Source of the DNA: Streptomyces sp. NRRL S-455
GTDB lineage: Bacteria; Actinomycetota; Actinomycetes; Streptomycetales; Streptomycetaceae
Direction of reading: 5' to 3'
DNA: 64,000 nt
Assembly (NCBI RefSeq): GCF_000717875.1
Contig: NZ_JOCT01000025.1
Coordinates: 47,115-111,114 of the forward strand
Part shown: one piece after another, positions 41,163-54,311 of the stretch
Layout: every line of letters begins with the position of its first letter
Position numbering within the stretch: position 1 is the first letter of the stretch
The notes under the pieces: generated by a model
Databases searched by the model: none
Told to the model about the DNA's origin: nothing
Seen by the model: the letters and a program-made list of their open reading frames with translations, nothing else
Program-made: the position numbers and the translations under genes

Positions 41163-44100
41163 ATGCGCTTTCGCGGGAAGTCCATCCGCCGGAAGATCGT
41201 GGCGCTGCTCCTCGTGCCGCTGGTGTCCCTGACCGCGATCTGGGCTTTCGCCACGGTGCTCACGGGACGTGAGGCGGGCGACCTGTTCAACGTGTCGTCC
41301 GTGGTGGAGAAGATCGGCTACCCCATCGAGGACACGGTCCGCGTCCTGCAGGAGGAACGCCGCCAGACCCTCGTCTACCTCGCCGACCCCCGTGCCTCCG
41401 ACGGGCTCGCCGCGCTCCGGCGCAGCCGGGCCGCGACCGACAAGGCCGTGAGCGGCATCCGCGAGAACGCCCGGAACCCGGACGTGCGCGACGCGATGGG
41501 AGCCGGCACCGACGAGCGACTGACCGCGGTCCTGGACGCCTTCGAAGGCATCGAGGCGTTGCGCAGCAGCGTCGAGGACGGCACCGTCGACCGCGCCCAG
41601 GCCCTGGGCCTCTACAACCGGCTGGTCGATCCCTGCTACGTGCTGCTGGCCAACCTGCACGTGGTCGACAACGTGGAACTGGACAAGCAGTACCGCGCGC
41701 TGGTCAATCTCGCCCGTGCCCGCGAACTGCTCTCCCGAGAGGACGCCCTCCTCGGCTCCGCCCTGATCGTCGGCCGGATCTCCCCCTCCGAAGAGCGCGA
41801 CATCTCCGACCTCGTGGCCCAGCGCACGCTGATGTACGACGTCAATCTGCCGCTGCTGCCCGTGGCGGAGCGCGACCGCTATGAGAGCTTCTGGAAGAAC
41901 GCATCCTCCGCACCGCTGCGCGTGGCCGAGGAAGCCGCCCTCAACTCCGGCTCCGGAGCCCCCCGCGGGGTCACCGCCAAGAGCTGGGACAGCGCCGCCG
42001 GTAACGTCCTCGACGAACTCGGTACCCTCAACGACCAGGCCAACGACCGCTACCAGGACCGCGTCCACCCCGTGGCCGTGGGCGTCATCGCCAAGGCGGT
42101 CATCGCCGGCGCACTCGGCCTGATCGCGCTCCTGCTCTCCCTCTTCCTCTCCGTCCGTGTCGGCCGCACCCTCATCCGCGACCTGAGGCAGCTGCGCCTG
42201 GAGGCCCACGAGGCGTCCGGAGTGCGGCTGCCCAGCGTGATGCGCCGCCTCTCGGCGGGCGAGCAGGTCGACATCGAGACCGAGGTCCCGCGCCTGGAGT
42301 ACGACAAGAACGAGATGGGCGAGGTCGGCCAGGCCCTCAACACCCTCCAGCGCGCGGCCGTCGAAGCCGCCGTCAAGCAGGCCGAACTGCGCGCCGGCGT
42401 CTCGGAGGTCTTCGTCAACCTCGCGCGCCGCAGCCAGGTCCTGCTCCACAAGCAGCTCACCCTGCTCGACGCCATGGAGCGCCGAACCGAGGACACCGAG
42501 GAACTCGCCGACCTGTTCCGGCTCGACCACCTGACCACCCGCATGCGCCGGCACGCCGAGGGTCTCGTGATCCTCTCCGGCGCCGCGCCCTCCCGGCAGT
42601 GGCGCAAGCCCGTCCAGCTCATGGACGTCGTACGCGCCGCCGTCGCCGAGGTCGAGGACTACGAGCGTATCGAGGTCCGCCGCCTGCCGCGGATCGCCGT
42701 CACCGGCCCGGCCGTCGCCGACATCACCCACCTGGTGGCGGAACTCCTGGAGAACGCCACGGTCTTCTCACCGCCGCACACCGCCGTCCAGGTCGTGGGC
42801 GAGCGGGTCGCCAACGGCTTCACCCTGGAGATCCACGACCGTGGCCTCGGTATGGCCGCCGAAGCCCTGCTGGACGCCAACCTCCGGCTCGCCGAGACGC
42901 CCGAGTTCGAGCTGTCCGACACCGACCGGCTCGGCCTGTTCGTGGTCAGCCGCCTCGCCCAGCGACAGAACGTCCGCGTCTCCCTGCAGCCCTCCCCGTA
43001 CGGCGGTACGACCGCCGTCGTCTTCATCCCGGACGCGTTGCTGACGGACGACGTCCCGGACACGAACGGCATCGGCTTCCGGCTCGACCGCCCCCAGCCG
43101 GCCTCGGAGAGCGAGCAGCGGGACAGCCGCCGCACCGCGCTGTCCCAGGCACCCGCACCACGTCCCGGTCTTCCGGCCTCCCTCCTGGACGGACCGGTCG
43201 AGCTGGAGGCCCCCGTCGACCTGGACACCATCGACGGCTTCCCCGGCGCCCTCGAGGACGGAAACAGCGAGCACGGCGGTCTGTTCCGCCCCCGGCACTC
43301 CCTGACCCGCGGCCAGGACGAGAGGGCCGGTCGCGGCGAACCACACCAGCAGGCCGACGCGCGTGGCGCGGCGGACCGGACCGACACCGACGACGAGCTG
43401 AGCGCTCCTGTCCCGCTGTCCCGCCGCCCCACCCCCAAGCTGGTCAGCTCCCACGGTCGTCCCGTCACCGACCAGCGCCCCCGGCGGGGGAAGACGGACG
43501 AGGAGATCACTCCGGGGACCGACCGAGCGGAGTCCGTGGTGCCCCCCGCGCTCCCGTCGCGCCGACGAGGCGAGGAGCGCGGCCGGACCACGGACCGGTC
43601 CGGTCCGGAGCCCACTGCCACGCTTCCGGTCCGGAGCCGTACCGAGAGCTCCCCGACCGGGACGACCGGGAGCGGACGGAGCGAGGCGCAGCCGGACGCA
43701 CCGCCGCCCCTGCCGGCCCGCCGTCGCGGCACGGAGTCCACCCGGCGCGGCATCGGCGCCGTCGGCCCCGGTGACGACCACCCCGCGCCCCCGGCCCCGT
43801 CCGGCAGTGCCGCGGGATCGGAGCCGTCCGCTCTGCCCAAGCGGACACGCCGCGCGGAGATCGCCTCGAGCGGCCCGGACAGCCCCGACCACCGCCCCGG
43901 CCCCAGGCCGGAGAGGACAGGCGGGCCCATGCGCCACGCGTCAGGCTCGGGCGCCGCGGACCAGGGGACCGGCTCGGCCCGCGGCACCGCGGGCCAGGGG
44001 GCCGGCTCCGGTCCCGCACAGTGGGGCGAGGGGAACGGCACCACACCGCTCGGGCCTCGCTCCGGCACCGCCCCGCTGCCCCGGCGTGTGCGGCAGGCCA

Positions 44101-44303
44101 GCCTGGCCCCGCAGCTCAAGCGCGGGCCGGAGCCGCGTAAGGAGGACAGAGCAGAGCCCGTCGAACGCGACGCCGAGGAAGTACGCAGCCGTATGGCCTC
44201 GCTCCAGCGCGGCTGGCAGCGCGGCCGCGACGAGAACGCAGCGGGCGACGCCGCCCACAGCGGCACAGCACCACAACGAACGACAGAGGGGGACGGTCGA
44301 TGA
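41163..44303 (+). CDS. cvnA: Conservon sensor histidine kinase-like protein CvnA
   Basis: The 1046-residue protein has an N-terminal helix (KIVALLLVPLVSLTAIWAFATVLT, 13-36) and a nitrate/nitrite-sensing (NIT) extracellular domain to about 300. A second helix near 307-330 and a HAMP-like stretch follow. Then comes a kinase region with LDHLTTRMRRHAEGL and a GHKL ATPase domain (N box HLVAELLENATVF near 522; G1 HDRGLGM). The last 400 residues are a Pro/Arg/Ser-rich disordered tail, usual for CvnA. Conservons make membrane-associated complexes of CvnA with CvnB, CvnC and the small GTPase-like CvnD, resembling G-protein signalling. The stop overlaps the cvnB start (ATGA). Confidence 0.92.
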   Translation: MRFRGKSIRRKIVALLLVPLVSLTAIWAFATVLTGREAGDLFNVSSVVEKIGYPIEDTVRVLQEERRQTLVYLADPRASDGLAALRRSRAATDKAVSGIRENARNPDVRDAMGAGTDERLTAVLDAFEGIEALRSSVEDGTVDRAQALGLYNRLVDPCYVLLANLHVVDNVELDKQYRALVNLARARELLSREDALLGSALIVGRISPSEERDISDLVAQRTLMYDVNLPLLPVAERDRYESFWKNASSAPLRVAEEAALNSGSGAPRGVTAKSWDSAAGNVLDELGTLNDQANDRYQDRVHPVAVGVIAKAVIAGALGLIALLLSLFLSVRVGRTLIRDLRQLRLEAHEASGVRLPSVMRRLSAGEQVDIETEVPRLEYDKNEMGEVGQALNTLQRAAVEAAVKQAELRAGVSEVFVNLARRSQVLLHKQLTLLDAMERRTEDTEELADLFRLDHLTTRMRRHAEGLVILSGAAPSRQWRKPVQLMDVVRAAVAEVEDYERIEVRRLPRIAVTGPAVADITHLVAELLENATVFSPPHTAVQVVGERVANGFTLEIHDRGLGMAAEALLDANLRLAETPEFELSDTDRLGLFVVSRLAQRQNVRVSLQPSPYGGTTAVVFIPDALLTDDVPDTNGIGFRLDRPQPASESEQRDSRRTALSQAPAPRPGLPASLLDGPVELEAPVDLDTIDGFPGALEDGNSEHGGLFRPRHSLTRGQDERAGRGEPHQQADARGAADRTDTDDELSAPVPLSRRPTPKLVSSHGRPVTDQRPRRGKTDEEITPGTDRAESVVPPALPSRRRGEERGRTTDRSGPEPTATLPVRSRTESSPTGTTGSGRSEAQPDAPPPLPARRRGTESTRRGIGAVGPGDDHPAPPAPSGSAAGSEPSALPKRTRRAEIASSGPDSPDHRPGPRPERTGGPMRHASGSGAADQGTGSARGTAGQGAGSGPAQWGEGNGTTPLGPRSGTAPLPRRVRQASLAPQLKRGPEPRKEDRAEPVERDAEEVRSRMASLQRGWQRGRDENAAGDAAHSGTAPQRTTEGDGR

Positions 44304-44734
44304 CCGCACCGAAGGCGACCGGCCACACCGCGACCATCAAGGGGGAGCTGAACTGGCTCCTCGACGACCTGGTGGACCGCGTCGCGAGCATCCGCAAGGC
44401 CCTCGTGCTCTCCGGCGACGGATTGCCGACGGGCGTGTCCAGGGACCTGACCCGGGAGGACAGCGAGCACCTGGCCGCCGTGGCCTCCGGCTTCCACAGC
44501 CTCGCCAAGGGCGTGGGACGTCACTTCGAGGCCGGCAACGTCCGGCAGACCGTCGTCGAGCTCGACGACGCGTTCCTGTTCGTGACGGCCGCCGGCGACG
44601 GCAGCTGCCTCGCCGTTCTCTCGGACGCCGACTCGGACGTCGGCCAGGTCGCCTACGAGATGACGCTCCTCGTGAAGCGGGTGGGTGTGCATCTGGGCGC
44701 CGCTCCGCGCACCGATCTGCCCGCGGGCGGGTAG
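44300..44734 (+). CDS. cvnB: Roadblock/LC7 protein CvnB
   Basis: The 144-residue roadblock/LC7 protein shows the fold's alternating pattern: LNWLLDDLVDRVASIRKALVLSGDGLPTGVS for the first helix and strand, SEHLAAVASGFHSLAKGV for the second helix, and GDGSCLAVLSDADSDVGQVAYEMTLLVKRV for the last strand and helix. In conservons it binds CvnA and acts on the CvnD GTPase in the way MglB-type roadblock proteins regulate MglA. The four-base overlap with cvnA and the 9-bp gap to cvnC make one operon. Confidence 0.94.
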   Translation: MTAPKATGHTATIKGELNWLLDDLVDRVASIRKALVLSGDGLPTGVSRDLTREDSEHLAAVASGFHSLAKGVGRHFEAGNVRQTVVELDDAFLFVTAAGDGSCLAVLSDADSDVGQVAYEMTLLVKRVGVHLGAAPRTDLPAGG

Positions 44735-44743
44735 TGAGATGAC

Positions 44744-45139
44744 ATGAGCGCTGACGGTCAGGGAAGAAGGCACTGGTTCGACGACGAGGCCGGACCGGTC
44801 GTCCGTCCGTACGCCATGACGCGCGGCCGCACCAGCAGCCAGGGCCAGCACCGCCTGGACCTGATCGCGGTCGTGGTCACCGAGCCGCACGCGGACGATC
44901 CGGAAGCGGACCACATGCTCTCCCCGGAGCATGTGGACATCGTCGAGCTGTGCCGTGACGTCCCGCAGTCGGTCGCCGAACTCGCAGCGGAACTCGACCT
45001 GCCGATCGGGGTGGTACGGGTCCTTGTCGGAGATCTCGTGGACGCGGACTTCGTCCATGTGAACCGGCCCGTACCCCCGGCCGAGCTGCCGGACGAGAGT
45101 ATTCTGCGCGACGTGATCAACGGCCTCCGGGCGCTGTGA
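44744..45139 (+). CDS. cvnC: Conservon protein CvnC (DUF742)
   Basis: The 131-residue DUF742 protein has the conserved VRPYAMTRGRTS motif, a helix-turn-helix-like segment (HVDIVELCRDVPQSVAELAAELDLPIGVVRVLVGDLVDADFVHV) and a short tail. The segment suggests DNA or protein binding, but the biochemical role of CvnC is not settled. In ordinary conservons cvnD follows at once. Here cvnD is 3.7 kb further on and a large OPLAH-type gene has come between, starting 24 bp after the cvnC stop. Confidence 0.92.
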   Translation: MSADGQGRRHWFDDEAGPVVRPYAMTRGRTSSQGQHRLDLIAVVVTEPHADDPEADHMLSPEHVDIVELCRDVPQSVAELAAELDLPIGVVRVLVGDLVDADFVHVNRPVPPAELPDESILRDVINGLRAL

Positions 45140-45163
45140 GCAGCGCGGAAGCGGGGTACTGAC

Positions 45164-48794
<3,631 letters not shown>

Positions 48795-48814
<20 letters not shown>

Positions 48815-49400
48815 ACGCGGCAAGCCTCCGGTCGAGCCCGTCACGCTCAAGATCCTGGTGGCCGGCGGCTTCGGCGTGGGCAAGACCACGCTCGTCGGCG
48901 CGGTCAGCGAGATCAGGCCGCTGCGCACCGAGGAACTGCTCACCGAGGCCGGACGCCCGGTCGACGACACCAGCGGCGTGGAAGGCAAGCACACCACGAC
49001 CGTGGCCATGGACTTCGGGCGCATCACGCTCCGCGAGGACCTGGTGCTGTACCTCTTCGGCACGCCCGGCCAGGAGCGGTTCTGGTTCATGTGGGACGAG
49101 CTGTCCGAGGGCGCGCTCGGCGCCGTCGTGCTCGCCGACACGCGCCGCCTGGAGGACTGCTTCGCCGCCGTCGACTACTTCGAACGGCGCTCGATTCCGT
49201 TTCTCGTCGGCGTCAACTGCTTCGAGGGCGCCCCGCGTTACCCGGTCGAGGACGTCCGTCAGGCCCTCGATCTCGACGAGGGGGTACCGCTGCTGATGTG
49301 CGACGCCCGTGACCGCGAGTCGGTCAAGGAGGCACTCATCGGGGTCGTCCAGCATGCCATGGCGTACGCGGCCGACCGCCGCCAGACCGTCATCACTTGA
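48795..49400 (+). CDS. cvnD: Conservon GTPase-like protein CvnD
   Basis: The 201-residue Ras-like P-loop protein has [22 protein letters not shown] (Walker A), the switch-like [11 protein letters not shown], and [16 protein letters not shown] (G3). A weakly conserved G4 region follows in VGVNCFEG. CvnD is the nucleotide-binding switch of the conservon, near the membrane with CvnA. The start is ATG inside the 3' end of the OPLAH-type gene (different frame, 20-bp overlap). A bidirectional hairpin after the stop separates it from the convergent glpK. Confidence 0.93.
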
Positions 49401-49421
49401 GGACGGCCGGCCCAACGGGTA

Positions 49422-49455
49422 CGGCCCGTACCCCCGCCGACAGGGGTACGGGCCG
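49422..49455. terminator. Bidirectional terminator between cvnD and glpK
   Basis: A perfect 13-bp stem CGGCCCGTACCCC paired with GGGGTACGGGCCG encloses an 8-nt loop, between two convergent stop codons. Confidence 0.9.
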
Positions 49456-49465
49456 CAGTGCCTGG

Positions 49466-50986
49466 CTAGGTGTCGCCGTCCTCCTCCCAGCCGAAGCTCC
49501 TCTCCACCGCCTTGTGCCAGTTGTGGTACTCGCGGTCCCGCACCGACGCCTCCATGGACGGGGTCCACTCGACGTCCTTCTGCCAGTGCGCCTTGAGTTC
49601 GTCGGTGTCGTTCCACACACCGGTGGCCAGACCGGCCGCGTAAGCGGCTCCCAGACAGGTCGTCTCGGAGACCTTGGGCCGCACCACCGGCACGTCGAGC
49701 ACGTCCGCCTGGTGCTGCATCAGCAGATTGTTCTTCGTCATGCCGCCGTCGACCTTGAGGGTGGTGATGTGCACCCCGGAGTCCTGGTACATGGCGTCCA
49801 CGACCTCGCGCGTCTGCCAGCTCGTCGCCTCCAGCACCGCCCGCGCGAGGTGCGCCTTCGTGACGTACCGGGTGAGGCCGGTGATCACGCCGCGTGCGTC
49901 GGAGCGCCAGTACGGCGCGAACAGGCCCGAGAACGCGGGCACGATGTACGCGCCGCCGTTGTCCTCCACGCTCGCCGCCAGGGGCTCGATCTCGTCGGCG
50001 GTTCGGATGATGCCGAGCTGGTCGCGGAACCACTGGACCAGGGCGCCCGTGATGGCTATCGCCCCCTCCAGACAGTAGACCGGCGCCTCATTGCCGATCT
50101 TGTAGCCCATCGTCGTCAGCAGACCGCTCTTCGACTGCACCGGACGGTTGCCGGTGTTGAGCAGCAGGAAGCTGCCCGTGCCGTACGTGTTCTTCGCGGT
50201 GCCCACGTCGTAGCAGGCCTGGCCGAACACGGCGGCCTGCTGGTCACCCAGCGCGGACGCCACGGGAACCCCGGCGAGCTGGCCGACGGCCGTGCCGTAG
50301 ACCTCGGCGGAGGACCTGATCTCGGGCAGCACGGCCTCCGGGATGTTCATCGCCGAGAGGATCGAGGGGTCCCACTGCAGGGTTTCCAGGTTCATCAGCA
50401 TGGTGCGTCCGGCGTTGGTCACGTCGGTGACGTGCTGTCCGCCGTCCGTGCCGCCCGTGAGGTTCCAGATCAGCCAGGAGTCCATCGTGCCGAAGGCGAT
50501 CTCACCGCGCTCGGCCCGGGCCCGCAGGTCGGGCACGTTGTCGAACAGCCAGGCCGCCTTGGGCCCGGAGAAGTAGGTGGCCAGCGGCAGTCCCGTCTGC
50601 TCGCGGAACCGGTCCTGCCCCTCCGCGCCGCCCAGCTGGTTGCACAGTGCCGCCGTTCGCGTGTCCTGCCACACGATGGCGTTGTGCACCGGCTTGCCCG
50701 TCGCGCGGTCCCACAGCACGGTCGTCTCGCGCTGGTTGGTGATCCCCATCGCGCTGAGCTGGTCGGCCCGCAGGCCGGCCTTGGCGAGCGCCCCCGCGAC
50801 CACCGCCTGCGTCTTTGACCAGATCTCGGTGGCGTCGTGCTCCACCCAGCCCGGCTTGGGAAAGATCTGGCGGTGCTCGCGCTGGTCGACGGCGACGATC
50901 CCGCCGTCCTGGTTGAAGACGATGCAGCGGCTCGAGGTGGTGCCCTGGTCGATCGCGGCGACGTACTTCTCGGCGTTTTCCGTCAT
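49466..50986 (-). CDS. glpK: Glycerol kinase
   Basis: This is a 506-residue FGGY kinase phosphorylating glycerol to sn-glycerol-3-phosphate with ATP. Motifs: [19 protein letters not shown] at the N-terminus, [56 protein letters not shown], and the C-terminal [14 protein letters not shown] signature. Length and motifs are standard and no key residue is lost. It follows glpF with an 18-bp gap on the same strand, so uptake and phosphorylation are coexpressed. No glycerol-3-phosphate dehydrogenase gene is adjacent. Confidence 0.97.
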   Translation of the reverse strand: MTENAEKYVAAIDQGTTSSRCIVFNQDGGIVAVDQREHRQIFPKPGWVEHDATEIWSKTQAVVAGALAKAGLRADQLSAMGITNQRETTVLWDRATGKPVHNAIVWQDTRTAALCNQLGGAEGQDRFREQTGLPLATYFSGPKAAWLFDNVPDLRARAERGEIAFGTMDSWLIWNLTGGTDGGQHVTDVTNAGRTMLMNLETLQWDPSILSAMNIPEAVLPEIRSSAEVYGTAVGQLAGVPVASALGDQQAAVFGQACYDVGTAKNTYGTGSFLLLNTGNRPVQSKSGLLTTMGYKIGNEAPVYCLEGAIAITGALVQWFRDQLGIIRTADEIEPLAASVEDNGGAYIVPAFSGLFAPYWRSDARGVITGLTRYVTKAHLARAVLEATSWQTREVVDAMYQDSGVHITTLKVDGGMTKNNLLMQHQADVLDVPVVRPKVSETTCLGAAYAAGLATGVWNDTDELKAHWQKDVEWTPSMEASVRDREYHNWHKAVERSFGWEEDGDT

Positions 50987-51004
50987 GGCTACCCCTTGGC
51001 TGGT

Positions 51005-51799
51005 TCAGAAGGCTGCGTTGTAGATGACGCCACCCAGTAGTCCGCCGATCAGTGGACCGACGACCGGGATCCATGAGTAGCCCCAGTCGGAGGTTCCCTT
51101 GTTCGGGATCGGCAGGAAGGCGTGGATGATGCGCGGGCCGAGGTCACGAGCCGGGTTGATGGCATAGCCCGTGGGGCCACCCAGCGACAGGCCGATGCCG
51201 ACGACCAGCAGGGACACCAGCAGGATCGCGATACCGGACCCGTAGATGCCTTCGGCCCCCTGTATCGGGCCGATGCCGATGCCCTCGACACGCCTGTCAT
51301 CGCCGACCAGTGCCAGGATGGGCAACACCAGGGCGATGGTGGCGAGGATCTCGGTCATCAGGTTGGCGATCGGGTTCCGGATCTCCGGGATGGTGGAGAA
51401 GATCCCGAGCGTCGGAACCGGTTCGTCCGCCGTACCCTCCGTGGTGCCCGTCTTCCTCACGTTGGCCGCGAACTGGGCGTAGTACACGAGGTAGCAGAGG
51501 ATGGCCCCGATCATGGCCCCGGTGATCTGACCCAGCAGGTAGACCCAGACCTTGCTCCACACGCCGGTGTCGACGGCGAGACCGAAGGTGACGGCCGGGT
51601 TGATGACCCCTCCGGACAGGGGAGCGGCGGTGTACGCGCCGGCCAGCACGCCGAATCCCCAGCCGAACGCGATGACGATCCAGCCCGAGGCCCGGGCCTT
51701 CGAGAATCTCAGTGTGACGGCGGCACACACACCGGCGCCGAACAGGATCAGGATCGCCGTGCCGATCAACTCACCGAAGAAGATGTCTCCGTTACTCAT
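51005..51799 (-). CDS. glpF: Glycerol uptake facilitator (MIP family)
   Basis: The 264-residue aquaglyceroporin has six hydrophobic helices. The two pore motifs are [11 protein letters not shown] near residue 66 and [13 protein letters not shown] near residue 215. The Asp after the second NPAR is the residue that separates glycerol facilitators from water-specific channels, so glycerol is the likely substrate. It heads the glpF-glpK operon. A possible promoter (TTGACG, 17 bp, AACACT on the minus strand) lies about 235-260 bp upstream; a GylR-type regulator gene is not adjacent. Confidence 0.95.
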   Translation of the reverse strand: MSNGDIFFGELIGTAILILFGAGVCAAVTLRFSKARASGWIVIAFGWGFGVLAGAYTAAPLSGGVINPAVTFGLAVDTGVWSKVWVYLLGQITGAMIGAILCYLVYYAQFAANVRKTGTTEGTADEPVPTLGIFSTIPEIRNPIANLMTEILATIALVLPILALVGDDRRVEGIGIGPIQGAEGIYGSGIAILLVSLLVVGIGLSLGGPTGYAINPARDLGPRIIHAFLPIPNKGTSDWGYSWIPVVGPLIGGLLGGVIYNAAF

Positions 51800-52569
51800 G
51801 GCGGCTCCTAGGCCGTGGCCCGAGACGGTCCGCCCCGGTCCTCACGTGCAGGGTGCGTTCCCATGGCCACTTCGGCCGGCGGCAGGGAGGTCGCGCGCCC
51901 CGCCCGGCATCCGTGACGAGCGTGCCGTCGCAGCCGAATCGCCGCGGGGGAAGGGGCCTTGGCTCTGGCGCGCCCACGCGCCGCAGTGCCGGAATGCGCC
52001 GATTTTGGACGGCGATGTCGACTGACACCGGAAGTGTTCACCGGCACCCAAAGGGCGTCAAGGCCGCCGACCGCAACGGCTGACGGCCATGTGACGGGGC
52101 CGGGCTCGTGCAGGGCCGGGTGGCCGGTTGTTGCACGGCCCTGGCGGCGCCCGGTCGCATCGTTGTTCAGATCTGGTCGGGGCATCGCGGGCCTCGGTCA
52201 GCCGCGCGAGGCTTGGCTGGTGGTGTCCGGCCTTCGCTGGGCTCCGCCGTCGGCGATCGCCCAGCCGCACCTGACTCCTCGCTTGCTAGCACCAGCATCC
52301 ACCTGACCTGGCGGTTCCTCAACCGCACGAGTGATGACCCGGCGACGGCCGCGGTGCGGGGCCCTGACGAGCGGCTCCTCTGCCGTGTCCGGGCGCCGTC
52401 CCGCCGGGCCTGCGGCTCCCTGCGGGGGCCTTGCCGAAAGCGAAGCGGAGAGCGTCCGTCCAGGAGCGCACGGGGGTACGAGGACTTCATCGACACACGC
52501 GCCCAGGCCCGTTCCATGGGGTGTTCACGCAGCATTCCGGCGTGGTCACACAGCGTAGGACCAGACATC
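51800..52569. other. 770-bp region without a supported gene, upstream of glpF
   Basis: No frame here has recognisable content; open frames on both strands are low-complexity Arg/Pro/Ala. The left third should hold the glpF promoter and leader, including a CGCCG-N8-CGGCG inverted repeat near 52000. The right part (about 52100-52569) contains nothing I can identify and may be decayed sequence. Confidence 0.5.
52033..52061 (-). promoter_or_regulatory. Possible glpF promoter
   Basis: On the minus strand TTGACG (52061-52056), a 17-bp spacer and AACACT (52038-52033) could form a vegetative promoter directed at glpF. The -10 box is poor and the leader would be about 230 nt. Confidence 0.3.
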
Positions 52570-53760
52570 TCACCGTACCGCGATCACCGCCGAGCCATGG
52601 CCGAACAGCCCCTGGTTGGCGCTGATGCCCACGCGTGCGCCCCCGACCTGCCGGTCACCGGCCTGCCCCCGCAGCTGCCAGGTCAGCTCGCACACCTGCG
52701 CTATCGCCTGCGCCGGAACCGCCTCGCCGAAGGACGCCAGCCCACCGCTGACGTTCACGGGTGAACGCCCGCCTAGGGCCGTCGCCCCGTCCCGTAGCAG
52801 CCGCACGCCCTCGCCCTCACCACACAGCCCGAGATCCTCGTACCACTGCACCTCCAGAGCGGTCGAGAGGTCGTAGACCTCGGCCACCGACAGGTCCTCC
52901 GGCCCGATGCCCGCCTCCTCGTAGGCGGCCCTGGCGATCGACATCCGGAACGTCTCGCCCGGCGGATCGACGGCCACCGCGGAGTCCGTGGCGATGTCCG
53001 GCAGGTCCGGCACGGTGTTCGGGAAACGCGGCGTCACCGTGGACACGGCCCGGATCCGCACCGGCTCCGCGTGCCCGTGGCGCCGCGCGAAGTCCATGCT
53101 CGAGAGCACCACGGCCGCGCCGCCGTCGGAGGTCGCACAGATGTCGAGCAGCCGCAGCGGATCGGCGACGACGGCTGAGGCTGCGACCTCCTCCGCGGTG
53201 ACGCGGCTGCGGTAACGCGCTTTCGGGTTGAGCGCCCCCATTGCCGCGTTCTTCACCTTCACCAGCGCGAAGTCGTCCGGACTGTCGCCGTACACAGCCA
53301 TGCGTCTGCGCGCGTACAACCCGAAGTACACGGGGTTGGTCGCCCCGAGAACCCGGAAGCGCAGCCAGTCGGGATCGTCGGGCCGGTCCCCGCCCGCAGG
53401 GCGGAAGAACCCCTTGGGAGCGGCGTCCGCTCCCACCACGAGCACCACATCGGCCTGCCCGGACAGAATCTGGGCGCGCGCCGCGTCGACGGCCTGGGCC
53501 CCGGACGCGCACGCCGCGTACACGCTCGTGATCCGCGACCCGCGCCAACCCAGTGCTCTCGCGAACGTCGCTCCCGCGACGTACCCCGGATAGCCGCCCC
53601 GCACGGTGTCCGCCCCGATGACGGAGCCGATGTCCCGCCATTCCAGCCCGGCGTCGGTGAGCGCGGCGCGGGCGGCCGCGACGCCGTACTCGACGAAGTT
53701 CCTGCCCCATTTGCCCCACGGGTGCATCCCCGCACCGAGCACCGCCACCTCTGCCGTCAC
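52570..53760 (-). CDS. Thiolase-superfamily lipid-transfer protein (Ltp2/SCPx-thiolase type)
   Basis: The 396-residue thiolase-fold protein opens VAVLGAGMHPWGKWGRNFVEYG. It has the nucleophile-region SVYAACASGAQAVDAARAQI, so a cysteine is at the usual site. Late motifs: ISANQGLFGHGSAV at the C-terminus, and VSGGLASFGEAVPAQAIAQVCEL where classical thiolases have GHPxGA. The histidine there is replaced by Glu. With a DUF35 partner immediately upstream, the pair resembles the Ltp2/DUF35 aldolases of steroid side-chain degradation, which cleave a C-C bond instead of acting as thiolases. The substrate here is unknown. The GTG start overlaps the DUF35 stop by 4 bp. Confidence 0.85.
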   Translation of the reverse strand: MTAEVAVLGAGMHPWGKWGRNFVEYGVAAARAALTDAGLEWRDIGSVIGADTVRGGYPGYVAGATFARALGWRGSRITSVYAACASGAQAVDAARAQILSGQADVVLVVGADAAPKGFFRPAGGDRPDDPDWLRFRVLGATNPVYFGLYARRRMAVYGDSPDDFALVKVKNAAMGALNPKARYRSRVTAEEVAASAVVADPLRLLDICATSDGGAAVVLSSMDFARRHGHAEPVRIRAVSTVTPRFPNTVPDLPDIATDSAVAVDPPGETFRMSIARAAYEEAGIGPEDLSVAEVYDLSTALEVQWYEDLGLCGEGEGVRLLRDGATALGGRSPVNVSGGLASFGEAVPAQAIAQVCELTWQLRGQAGDRQVGGARVGISANQGLFGHGSAVIAVR

Positions 53761-54203
53761 GCCCGCACCCCCGTCGGCCGCCAGTGCCACGTCGTCCAGG
53801 TCGTCTCCGCGTCCTCATGGAGCACGCCCGGCACGACCTCGGCTTCCATGCCCACCGCCAGATCCGCGACGGTGACTCCTGGAGCCGCCTGCCCCAGCAC
53901 CACCATCCGCTCGGCCTCCAGCTCCACAGCGATCAACGCGCACGGCTGCCACGGAAGTTCCGGATCGCTCACATAGGGTGACGGTGGCCGGTACCGACTG
54001 TCCGTGAACGACCAGACGCGCCCCCGACGCGACAGAGGGATCTCCTCCAGCTCCACGCCCGCACAGGCGGGATTGCGGCAGTAATGGTCCTCGCGCGGGA
54101 AGAAGACCGAGGCGCACGAGGCGCAGCGCGTCCCGAGCAGCCGGAAAGCGTCCCCGTCCCCTTCGAACCACCCCGCCACCACAGGTGTCCGTGTTCTCGG
54201 CAC
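53757..54203 (-). CDS. DUF35 (Zn-ribbon plus OB-fold) acyl-CoA-binding partner
   Basis: The 148-residue protein begins with a rubredoxin-like zinc ribbon (RCASCASVFFPREDHYCRNPACAG, four cysteines). An OB-fold follows (GRVWSFTDSRYRPPSPYVSDPELPWQPCALIAVELEAERMVVLGQ). DUF35 proteins pair with thiolase-like enzymes and bind acyl-CoA. Start and stop: GTG at 54203 with GGGGAGGGGCT upstream, and a GTGA overlap with the thiolase-like gene. A perfect palindrome 21 bp upstream of the start is a likely operator. Confidence 0.88.
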   Translation of the reverse strand: MPRTRTPVVAGWFEGDGDAFRLLGTRCASCASVFFPREDHYCRNPACAGVELEEIPLSRRGRVWSFTDSRYRPPSPYVSDPELPWQPCALIAVELEAERMVVLGQAAPGVTVADLAVGMEAEVVPGVLHEDAETTWTTWHWRPTGVRA

Positions 54204-54223
54204 AGCCCCTCCCCACGGGCGTA

Positions 54224-54240
54224 TCTGACGGTACGTCAGA
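54224..54240. promoter_or_regulatory. Perfect palindrome TCTGACG-GTA-CGTCAGA (TetR-type operator)
   Basis: A 17-bp inverted repeat with 7-bp arms lies in the 108-bp region between the divergent DUF35/thiolase-like operon and the dipeptidase gene, 21 bp before the DUF35 start. TetR-family regulators of acyl-CoA catabolism often use TGACGG-type sites. The cognate regulator is not next to it. Confidence 0.6.
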
Positions 54241-54311
54241 AGTCTGCCACGGTCTTCCGGTTCTCGGCATCCCTTCCCCGGCGGCACCCTCTCCTGATAG
54301 ACGCAAGAGCC

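Noticed and set aside
52108..52764. Plus-strand frame in the gap upstream of glpF, containing HLTWRFLNRTSDD
   Set aside because: The rest is low-complexity, it runs into the thiolase-like gene antisense, and the short segment is not enough to claim a relic.
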